64,000 nucleotides of DNA from Candidatus Poribacteria bacterium (GTDB lineage: Bacteria > Poribacteria > WGA-4E > WGA-3G): NCBI GenBank assembly GCA_022827225.1, contig JAJDTJ010000138.1, positions 1-64,000 of the forward strand, given 5' to 3'. This document shows positions 10,001-17,241 of this stretch, one piece after another; within the stretch, counting starts at the first letter, position 1; each line of letters begins with the position of its first letter. The position numbers and the translations under genes are program-made. Below the pieces are notes generated by a model, which saw only the letters and a list, made by a program, of their open reading frames with translations, was not told where the DNA came from and ran no database searches.

Positions 10001-11659
10001 GCCACGCTCATTTTCACAGTGGACGCGGATGCTATTGTCGACTACGACGGTACTACACTCATCGCACAAATAATTGTTAATGGCGGACAGGAATCGGTCA
10101 TTGCATCAACGGAGACGTTGTTGACAGAAACAACGTTGAACGGAAGTGTGGTAACGCTGACACTCAACGGTGCAATTTATGAACGGTCTACCTTTGATCT
10201 CAGGGATGCTGTTGAGGTATCTGGCATTGACGGTGTCACTTTTCACTGGTTTGATTTGGACCGCGTCAGTGATACGGAACTGACGGTTGAATTAACCTTT
10301 AGAGGCAACATTGACACGGATGCTACGCTCATTTTTACTGTTGGTGCGGATGCTATCGCCGACTACGCCGGTCCCGCACTTACGACGCAACTCATTGTCA
10401 CCGGAGGTAAGGAGTCGGTGACTGCTTCAACAGAAGCAGCGTTGACGGAAGCGACATTGGATGGTAGTGTCGTCACACTTACGCTTAGCGGTAGGAAATA
10501 CGTGCGCTCTACCTTTGCCATCAGAGATGCCGTGACGGTCTCTGGTATTGATGGTGTAACAATCCCTTGGCACCAACCTGAGAGAAAAAACGATACACAG
10601 ATCACCCTCGAACTTGAATTCAACGGCGACTTTGACGCTGATGCGGTGCTAACCTTTACGGTCAAGGCGGAGGCACTGTTGAGATATAACGGGCCCGCAC
10701 TCACCGCGCAAGTCAGTGTCACTGGTGAACAAGAGTCAATAGTCGCATCAACAGAAGCACCCTTGACAGAAGCAACACTCGATGGCAGCGTCGTCACCTT
10801 GACACTCAGCGGGCGTGACTATGTGGGATCTTCTTATGATATCGAGCGTGCTTTAACAATAACCGGCATAGATGGTGTGACCGTAGACGATGTAGACCGA
10901 AACAGCAATACGGAAATCGCTGTTAAACTGGGATTCAATGGAGACTTTGATACGGATGCAACACTCACACTTAATGTTGGATCGGGTGCTATAGCGAACT
11001 ACAACGGCCCTGCATTCGCCGCACAACTCCCCGTTACTGGAAGACAGGAATCAATAGTTGCATCAACAGAAGCACCCTTGACAGAAGAAACACTTCATGG
11101 CAGCGTCGTCACCTTAACACTCAGCGGTAGAAAATACGCACGTTCTATTTGGGACATCAGAGATGCCGTGACAGTCTCTGGTATTGAGGGTGTAACAATC
11201 CCTTGGCATGATCCCGACCGAAAAAACGACACACAGATCACCATCGAACTTGAATTTGATGGTGATTTTGATGCCGATGCAATCCTCACTTTTACCGTCG
11301 GCGCAGGTGCTATCGCAAATTACAATGGTCCCGCACTCACCGTGCAAATAACTGTTACCGCTGATAGAGAGAACGCGCTTCTCGCAAACTTCCCCAATCC
11401 GTTCAACCCGGAAACGTGGATACCCTATCAACTCGCGAAATCCGCAGATGTTAGCATCTCCATCCATGCTATAGACGGCAAGTTGGTACGCGCTTTGGAT
11501 TTAGGACATCAACCCGCGGGTGTGTATCAGACCCGCAGCCGTGCGGCGTATTGGGATGGTAAAAACGCATTCGGTGAACCCGTCGCGAGTGGTGTCTATT
11601 TCTACACACTTACAGCAGGCGATTTCACCGCAACACGCAAAATGTTAATACGAAAATAG
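7094..11659 (+). CDS. Exported zinc protease with cadherin and beta-repeat stalk and sorting tail
   Basis: This 1521-residue protein has an N-terminal signal/anchor (about 1-26). A protease domain follows with HEIAHGLGF (His214, Glu215, His218 as zinc ligands and catalytic Glu). The eleventh residue is Ser rather than the His of classical metzincins, so the third ligand is elsewhere and the family is not certain. Two cadherin-type repeats (about 365-565) lead to eight ~100-residue beta-rich repeats (about 568-1424) of a family I do not recognise, marked by LTEATL.GSVVTLTL, VSGI.GVT and DTDATLTFTVGA. The PNPFNPETWIPY tail is at about 1427-1521. The same repeat family fills the next gene, which points to a shared surface structure. 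The substrate is unknown. Confidence 0.75.
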   Translation: MKSAKVLFTIFLSIYILIGLTPRTMSRNAILGKRSGTSEDPSTATPRPRDKTLKGMSILYGTNENANTSIPPPPTLKLSQHGNYLATEDPQFIVTYDGFTDEARAAFQYAVDIWNSLIRSPVPIRIDASFTDLGGFEGETIILGGARPADWKSPGSLDLWFPEALADMRADRDLAAGEPDIITRFNNHEEANWYFGTDRNTPAGKTDFVSIVLHEIAHGLGFFSFARVEQGSFSRSTLSGGTTGRLRGGNPDLPYIYDFFVENGAKKTIISFPDRSFALENQFTSNDLFWNGKKGVEANAGIAPHLYTPSSWEQGSSYTHLDEITFPAGNANSLMTPYYDNQEAVHDPGPIALGMLEDIGWTINKAPVFIDGSSTTRTIVNRSIRNPVAAVDADNDALTYYLSGTDAAAFDVDSTTGQLKTKASHNYNNKAAYTVTITVSDGNLIDEIAVTINVASRETETPTNSSPSFVDGNHTTRTVAENTAKGVNIGPPITATDADNDALTYTVSGPDAASFDIDDTTGQLKTDADLDYETKNSYTVTVTVSDGNTAISITVIVIIIDLDDQKSPTLTLTSQPLTETTLNGSVVTLTLNNRIYENWLSDPVTVSGIPGVTIRPFDVIRLTDTQLSVQLTFYGADLNTAATLTFTVKADAIANYDGPALTATAEVTANAESVTASTITSVREDTLNGSVVTLTLNDGIYESQYTVGNSVTVSGIPGATVNGFNVERLSDTQVNVGLIFDGTDFDTDATLTFTIGPNAIVGYNGTALTAQLPVSAVVEANPSVTAFATQPLTETTLNESIVTLTLSTGVYTQLHTDLSNAVQVSGIAGVTFLQSDVVRVSDTKVTVKLTFDGTDFDTDATLIFTVGSDAITNYDGPARSATIRVTAVVEESPTITAFASQDLMEATLNGSIIRLTLNNGTYVRSNFDIDSAVTVSGIAGVTIGFFGVERVNDTVITFELEFNGNLDTNATLIFTVDADAIVDYDGTTLIAQIIVNGGQESVIASTETLLTETTLNGSVVTLTLNGAIYERSTFDLRDAVEVSGIDGVTFHWFDLDRVSDTELTVELTFRGNIDTDATLIFTVGADAIADYAGPALTTQLIVTGGKESVTASTEAALTEATLDGSVVTLTLSGRKYVRSTFAIRDAVTVSGIDGVTIPWHQPERKNDTQITLELEFNGDFDADAVLTFTVKAEALLRYNGPALTAQVSVTGEQESIVASTEAPLTEATLDGSVVTLTLSGRDYVGSSYDIERALTITGIDGVTVDDVDRNSNTEIAVKLGFNGDFDTDATLTLNVGSGAIANYNGPAFAAQLPVTGRQESIVASTEAPLTEETLHGSVVTLTLSGRKYARSIWDIRDAVTVSGIEGVTIPWHDPDRKNDTQITIELEFDGDFDADAILTFTVGAGAIANYNGPALTVQITVTADRENALLANFPNPFNPETWIPYQLAKSADVSISIHAIDGKLVRALDLGHQPAGVYQTRSRAAYWDGKNAFGEPVASGVYFYTLTAGDFTATRKMLIRK

Positions 11660-11697
11660 TCGTCAGTCAGTAGAAAAACCGTACTGAAAACTGACAT
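11659..11697. repeat. Dispersed palindromic repeat (intergenic copy)
   Basis: GTCGTCAGTCAGT followed by ACCGTACTGAAAACTGAC. The right arm is shared with copies at 41190-41280, 46151-46187 and 61450-61517. It sits immediately after a stop codon and may form a hairpin. Confidence 0.5.
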
Positions 11698-11719
11698 CCA
11701 TTATAATAAGGAATTCATT

Positions 11720-14700
11720 ATGAAAACCCTAATCATGAAGCAGAAATACCTTGTGTCCATATTAGTTACCATCTTCACAATCTTGGGAATACAAAGCAGT
11801 TACGCACAGACGATAACCGCTTCAACGCCACAACCCTTGACAGAGGCAAACCTACACGGAAGTGTGGTCACCCTCACGCTCAGCGGGCGTAGTTTTACTG
11901 GGTGGTCATCAGACATCGGAGAGGCAATGACGATATCCGGCATTGACGGTGTCACTTTTGATGATTATTGGGATGTGGATCGTATAAGCGACACAAAAGT
12001 GATAGTAGAACTCACATTCGCTGGCAACATTGATACGGATACTTCCCTGACCTTTACGGTGGGAGCAGGCGGAATAGCTGATTATGACGGTGATGCACTT
12101 ACCGCCCAACTCCCTGTGACTGCTGTTGAAGAGTCGTTAGTCGCAACAACAGAAGCACCTTTGACAGAGGCGACACTGAACGGCAGCGTTGTAACACTTA
12201 CACTCAGTGGACGTATTTTCAACGATGAATACGATGTTTATAATGCTTTGACGGTCTCCGGCATTGAAGGAGCATCATTTTACAGGTTTGATGTAGAGCG
12301 CATAAGTAATACGAAGGTAACCGTGCCACTGACATTCGCTGGCAACATTGACGCAGACAGTACACTCACAATCACCGTCGGTGCGGATGCTATCATAGGC
12401 TATAATGAGGCGTTCACTCTCCAGTTACCTGTTACTGCCCTTGAGGAAACGCTTGTCGCAACAACAGAAACGCCTCTGACAGAGGCAACGCTGAACGGAA
12501 GCGTTGTGACTCTTACACTCAGTGGGCGGTCTTTTAACGATGAATACGATGTCTATAATGCTTTGACGGTCTCCGGCATTGAAGGAGCATCATTTTACAG
12601 GTTTGGTGTAGAGCGCATAAGTAATACGAAGGTAACCGTGCCACTGACATTCGCTGGCAACATTGATGCAGATGGCACACTCACTATTACCGTGGGGGCG
12701 GGTGCAATAGTGAACTACAATGAGGCGTTCACTCTTCAAGTTCCTGTCACAGCAGTAGAAGAGACGTTAGTCGCAACTACGGCGGCACCTCTAACAGAGG
12801 CAACGCTGAGCGGCAGCGTTGTGACACTCACACTCGACGGGCGTGTTCTCAATACCTCTGGCACTGTGTCTGTATCTGGCATTGAGGGTGTAACCATAAG
12901 TAGGATCAGCCGCGTCAGTAACACACAGATGACGGTGTCACTTACTTTCTCCGGGAATATTGACGCGGATAGTACGCTTACAATCACCGTAAGTGCAGCT
13001 CGTATAGCCAGCTACAATGAGGGATTCACTATTCAAGTTCCTGTCACGGCAGTAACGGAGACACTTGTCGCAACAACAGAAGCACCTCTGACAGAGGCAA
13101 CACTTAGCGGCAGCGTTGTGACACTTACGCTCAGCGGGCGTAGTTTTACTCGCTGGGGATCGGACATTAGAGATGCGTTGTCAGTTACCGGTATTGAGGG
13201 CGTATCATTTTACAGGTTTGGTGTAGAGCGCATAAATAATACGAAAGTAACCGTGCCACTGACATTCGCTGGCAACATTGACGCAAATACGACACTCACT
13301 GTCACCGTGGGTGCGGATGCTATCGTAGGCTATAATCAGGGGTTTACCCTTCAACTGCCTGTCACTGCTGTTGAGGAGTCATTGGTTGCAACAACAGAGA
13401 CACCTCTGACAGAGACAACGCTGAGCGGCAGTGTTGTGACACTTACGCTCAGTGGACGTAACTTTACCAGTTCGGAATCGGATATTAGAGATGCGTTGTC
13501 AGTTACCGGTATTGAAGGCGTTTCTGTCAGCAGATATGGTGTGGATCGTGCAAGCCACACGGAAGTGACTGTCGTGCTGATTTCTACCGAAGATTTTGAT
13601 ACAGATAGTGTGCTGACTCTTACTGTGGGTGCGGATGCGATAGTTGGCTACAATGAAGGATTTACCTTTGAATTCCCTGTCACTGCTGTGGAAGAGTCGC
13701 TTATTGCAACAACAGAAACTCCTTTGACAGAAGCGAACTTTACTGGCAGCGTGGTGACACTTACGCTCAGCGGGCGGCATTTTACAGATGAATGGGACAT
13801 TGAGCGTGCTTTGACGTTCTCTGGTATTGAGGGTGTTTCTATTCCAAGCTACGACGGTGTAGAACGTGTAAGTAACACGGAAGCAAAGGTTACCTTGTTA
13901 TACTCCGGCAACATAGACACAGATAGCACGTTTACTTTGGAAGTAGGCGCGGGTGCTATAACCAGCTACAATGAAGGATTTACCTTTGAATTTCCCGTCA
14001 CTGCTGTTGAAGAGAGGTTGGAAGTCTCAACAGAATCTCCTTTGACAGAAGCAGCACTGAATGGTGGCACTATCACACTCACGCTCATCGGACGTCAATT
14101 CACATGGTGGCGACGCGATATTGAAGAGGCGGTGACATTAACTGGCATTGAAGGTCTGAGCATCGGCAGATTCAGTGTCGATCGTGAAACTGGAGATGTG
14201 GTGCTAATTCCGCTTGTCTTTGATGGCAATATAGACACAGATGCTACACTTACCATTGAGGTTGGAGCAGGTGCAATCGCAGGCTATAACGAAGCATTCA
14301 CCGCACAAATACCTGTTACGTCGGTAGAGGAGTCACTGGATATATCATCGAAGTTTAACTTGAATGAGGCAACGCTTAACGGAACTGAGGTTATATTGAA
14401 ACTGAATGGCCGTTCTTATGTGTCGTCATTCTTTGACATCCGCGATGAAGTGTCAGTTACTGGTATTGAAGGTGTCACTTTCGATGATTTCTTTGATGTG
14501 GACCGTGTCAATGACAATGAGGTGGCGGTTGAACTGAGTTTTGACGGAACAGATTTTGATATTGACAGCACGCTCACCTTTACTGTCGGTGCAGAGGCAA
14601 TTTCTGGTTACGGTGAAGCATTGACTGCCCAACTTCCTGTTACTGCCATAAAGCAATCCGGTGCAACAATTAGCATCTCGCCGAACCCAGTCGTATCTCC

Positions 14701-15697
14701 ACCACTTTTTGAACAGTTGACTGTCCGTCTAAATATTACAGGTGGCGAGAATGTTGCTGGGTTTCAAGCTATCGTTCGGTATGATGATGACACACTCAGA
14801 TATGTGGAGAGTGCTAAAGGCAATTATCTGCCAGCGGATGTGTACTTTGTGGCTCCAATCGTTCCAGAGGATGAGTATTATTGGTCTACGTATGTACCAG
14901 TTGCTGCAACCGCTCTTGACGGCGTAAGTAACGGTAACGGCACACTCGCCACCTTCACCTTTGAAGTTTATGATGATATTAAAGAATCTGAGATAACCTT
15001 GACGAATGTCTACATTGTAGACCGTGAGGGTATCCGATGGGAAGTTGAGATTGAAGGCGCTGAGGTGACTGAACCCGCGCACGATGTCGTTGGAGATATT
15101 AACCGTGATGGTGTAGTGAACATCCGCGATTTGGTGCTTGTGAGTTGGCGTTTTGGTTTGCGTGGCGAAAATCGCGCGGATATTAACGGAGACGGCATTG
15201 TTGATATAGCTGACCTTGTTCTCGCTGCAAATGCGTTGGGTGCGGATGCAGCTGCGCCATCCTTAAATCCACAGATATTGGAACAACTCACCGCCGCAGA
15301 TGTAAAAGAATGGCTGACCCAAGCGCAGAAAATCACACTGACCGACCCCGATTATAAGCGCGGAATTAGTGTGCTGGAGCAACTCCATAAGGCGCTGACC
15401 CCTAAAGCGACAGTACTTTTGGCAAACTTTCCCAATCCGTTCAACCCGGAAACGTGGATACCCTACCACTTATCAAAGGATGCAGATGTCACACTGCATA
15501 TCTATGCTATAAACGGCACATTGGTACGGACGTTGGCACTTGGGCATCAAGCTGCGGGTATGTATCAGAGTCGTTCCCGTGCGGCGTATTGGGATGGTAG
15601 AAATGAGTTCGGTGAACCCGTCGCAAGCGGTGTTTACTTCTACACACTCACAGCAGGCGATTTCACTGCTACACGTAAGATGTTGATACGGAAGTAG
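11720..15697 (+). CDS. Surface fibre protein: nine beta repeats, cohesin-like domain, dockerin, sorting tail
   Basis: This 1325-residue exported protein has a signal peptide ending near SSYAQ (about residue 30). Nine ~100-residue beta repeats (about 31-977) are homologous to those of the preceding gene; neighbouring units around 12150-12760 are almost identical in DNA. A cohesin-like domain follows (about 981-1117; ISPNPVV ... GFQAIVRYDDDTLRYV ... LATFTFEVYDD). Then come a dockerin (about 1122-1177; loops INRDGVVNIRDL and INGDGIVDIADL) and the PNPFNPETWIPY tail (about 1232-1325). Cohesin and dockerin in one chain would allow head-to-tail polymerisation or binding of the dockerin-bearing first gene product. 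That is an inference; binding specificity cannot be read from sequence. Confidence 0.8.
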   Translation: MKTLIMKQKYLVSILVTIFTILGIQSSYAQTITASTPQPLTEANLHGSVVTLTLSGRSFTGWSSDIGEAMTISGIDGVTFDDYWDVDRISDTKVIVELTFAGNIDTDTSLTFTVGAGGIADYDGDALTAQLPVTAVEESLVATTEAPLTEATLNGSVVTLTLSGRIFNDEYDVYNALTVSGIEGASFYRFDVERISNTKVTVPLTFAGNIDADSTLTITVGADAIIGYNEAFTLQLPVTALEETLVATTETPLTEATLNGSVVTLTLSGRSFNDEYDVYNALTVSGIEGASFYRFGVERISNTKVTVPLTFAGNIDADGTLTITVGAGAIVNYNEAFTLQVPVTAVEETLVATTAAPLTEATLSGSVVTLTLDGRVLNTSGTVSVSGIEGVTISRISRVSNTQMTVSLTFSGNIDADSTLTITVSAARIASYNEGFTIQVPVTAVTETLVATTEAPLTEATLSGSVVTLTLSGRSFTRWGSDIRDALSVTGIEGVSFYRFGVERINNTKVTVPLTFAGNIDANTTLTVTVGADAIVGYNQGFTLQLPVTAVEESLVATTETPLTETTLSGSVVTLTLSGRNFTSSESDIRDALSVTGIEGVSVSRYGVDRASHTEVTVVLISTEDFDTDSVLTLTVGADAIVGYNEGFTFEFPVTAVEESLIATTETPLTEANFTGSVVTLTLSGRHFTDEWDIERALTFSGIEGVSIPSYDGVERVSNTEAKVTLLYSGNIDTDSTFTLEVGAGAITSYNEGFTFEFPVTAVEERLEVSTESPLTEAALNGGTITLTLIGRQFTWWRRDIEEAVTLTGIEGLSIGRFSVDRETGDVVLIPLVFDGNIDTDATLTIEVGAGAIAGYNEAFTAQIPVTSVEESLDISSKFNLNEATLNGTEVILKLNGRSYVSSFFDIRDEVSVTGIEGVTFDDFFDVDRVNDNEVAVELSFDGTDFDIDSTLTFTVGAEAISGYGEALTAQLPVTAIKQSGATISISPNPVVSPPLFEQLTVRLNITGGENVAGFQAIVRYDDDTLRYVESAKGNYLPADVYFVAPIVPEDEYYWSTYVPVAATALDGVSNGNGTLATFTFEVYDDIKESEITLTNVYIVDREGIRWEVEIEGAEVTEPAHDVVGDINRDGVVNIRDLVLVSWRFGLRGENRADINGDGIVDIADLVLAANALGADAAAPSLNPQILEQLTAADVKEWLTQAQKITLTDPDYKRGISVLEQLHKALTPKATVLLANFPNPFNPETWIPYHLSKDADVTLHIYAINGTLVRTLALGHQAAGMYQSRSRAAYWDGRNEFGEPVASGVYFYTLTAGDFTATRKMLIRK

Positions 15698-15703
15698 GAC
15701 CGG

Positions 15704-15782
15704 TAGGTGCGGTTTTGCGGTGTACTTGAAGAAACGCCCCAGCAAAAACCCCATAAGCGATCTGCATTCCTAACCGCACCTA
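15704..15782. repeat. 79-bp inverted-repeat element with shared core
   Basis: TAGGTGCGGTT (15704-15714) and AACCGCACCTA (15772-15782) are perfect inverted arms. The interior carries GAAACGCCCCAGCAAAAACCCC at 15731-15752, the same core found in the 112-bp MITE (27049-27069), in the propeller gene (19512-19534) and reversed at 972-997. Confidence 0.6.
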
Positions 15783-15935
15783 ACCCCATCTAAAAAGGGA
15801 TATTTATTCTGACAACAACACATTCCTAATACCATTTCTAAATAGACGCCTGTCATTAATCAAAAACTGGAAACCCGTAGTAGGGCAATTCATTGCCCGT
15901 CTTACATGCGGATCTCCCATAGCGTTTCAAAATCT

Positions 15936-16000
15936 CTATAATGCAGCTTTATTTTTTAGATTTGGTATAAGATCAATTTTCGGGGAAAACTGCATTATAG
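15936..16000. repeat. 65-bp inverted-repeat element
   Basis: Arms CTATAATGCAG (15936-15946) and CTGCATTATAG (15990-16000) are perfect reverse complements. It has no coding capacity and could be a small MITE. Confidence 0.45.
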
Positions 16001-16018
16001 TAGATCCGGTAATTTACT

Positions 16019-17044
16019 TCATACATCTATCCGATACACGCGAACAGCAGTATCGTGGAACAGCGCATCACGTTCATCAGCCGAGTATCCTGATGACAAC
16101 CGTTTGAAGGCGTTATACATCACGTTGTAGGAAAACGAGACCTTGTCGACGGGGAAATTGCTTTCAAACATACAGCGTTCTGGACTGAACTGCTCGATGC
16201 AATAATTCATAAAGGGTGCTATAGATTCCGCCAACTCTTCAGAACCGATCGGTTTTTCGCGTTCGTGCCAATCAAAACCGGTGCGCGGCATCCCAATGCC
16301 ACCGAGTTTGATGTTAACATTCGGGCATGCTGCTACAGCAGCGATACCGCTTCGCCAAGTCGCTAACACTTCATCATCCCTTCCACCGTAAGGACCGACC
16401 CGCAGCAACCCACCAATATGATTAAGAATAATCGTCAAATCCGGTACAGTTTTCGCAAAATCGGCGAGTTCCGGGAGTTGAGGGAAGAACAACCACGCCT
16501 CAAAAGACATCCCCATACCTTCCAGCACGCGCGCACCGGCACGGAAATCATCGCGCGCCAATTGTCCGGCTGTCTTGTATGCAGAAGTACCTCCGATCTC
16601 TGGGTACGGATCCGAGGTGACAGAGTGCCGGATACCGCGAAACCGATTCGGACTTGCCGCCTGCAAGGCTTCCAGTACAGGCTCTACGTGTTCACCTAAG
16701 TTCAGGTTGGCGTGTCCAACAATCGCAGCGGCAGCGCGGCTCGTGCCGTATAGACCGCTTGCACTCGCAGCGGCTAACCCTTGCACAAATTCCACTTCAC
16801 CGACAGGACGCATCTCTTTCGGTCCGTCAGCGCGATACATCGCTCGCGCCTCAACAAACACAGTAGAGCGCACATTGTGCCCGCTATCAATGTCTGCAAT
16901 TAACTCATGGAGCAGATAGCGTTGGTAAGGAATACGCTCGGTTCGGAAATCCCAAAAATGGTGGTGCGGATCGCAGATTGGGATGTCTGGTTCCAGCGTC
17001 GGTTCTTCGGTTAAAGCGAGCCAGTCGTTGCCTCCATAAGGCAT
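16019..17044 (-). CDS. Amidohydrolase-family metal-dependent hydrolase
   Basis: A 341-residue cytoplasmic protein of the Amidohydrolase_2 (TIM-barrel) family. The N-terminal DPHHHFWD motif supplies metal-binding histidines. Later segments such as RFRGIRHSV, LILNHIGGLL-like and CMFESNFPVDK fit the lactonase/decarboxylase branch that includes 2-pyrone-4,6-dicarboxylate lactonase-like enzymes. The substrate cannot be deduced. I placed the start at 17044 because GGAGG lies at ideal spacing before that ATG; a longer frame to 17125 lacks such a site. It stands alone, convergent with the surface-protein gene on its left and divergent from the propeller lipoprotein gene on its right. Confidence 0.8.
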   Translation of the reverse strand: MPYGGNDWLALTEEPTLEPDIPICDPHHHFWDFRTERIPYQRYLLHELIADIDSGHNVRSTVFVEARAMYRADGPKEMRPVGEVEFVQGLAAASASGLYGTSRAAAAIVGHANLNLGEHVEPVLEALQAASPNRFRGIRHSVTSDPYPEIGGTSAYKTAGQLARDDFRAGARVLEGMGMSFEAWLFFPQLPELADFAKTVPDLTIILNHIGGLLRVGPYGGRDDEVLATWRSGIAAVAACPNVNIKLGGIGMPRTGFDWHEREKPIGSEELAESIAPFMNYCIEQFSPERCMFESNFPVDKVSFSYNVMYNAFKRLSSGYSADERDALFHDTAVRVYRIDV

Positions 17045-17241
17045 TATGAATACCTCCATATCTATAGTTACTCGATTTGTTCCATTTCGCAAGTACACTG
17101 TAGGGCATCTGTGCCTTTTTGTCAAACAAGTTTTGATTCTTTAATTCTGCTTTTCTTGCTTATGAAATGCATTTGTGCCATAATAGTCGTCAAATACCGA
17201 AAAACGCTTGGATTAACTCCGATGAAGGGGTAACTTTAGAA

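Larger units (their letters stand above)
15698..16018. other. Intergenic region with three inverted repeats
   Basis: This gap separates converging genes. It contains an 11-bp inverted-repeat element (15704-15782), a GGGCAAT/ATTGCCC hairpin (15883-15898) and an element with CTATAATGCAG / CTGCATTATAG ends (15936-16000). I see no gene or promoter. Confidence 0.6.
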
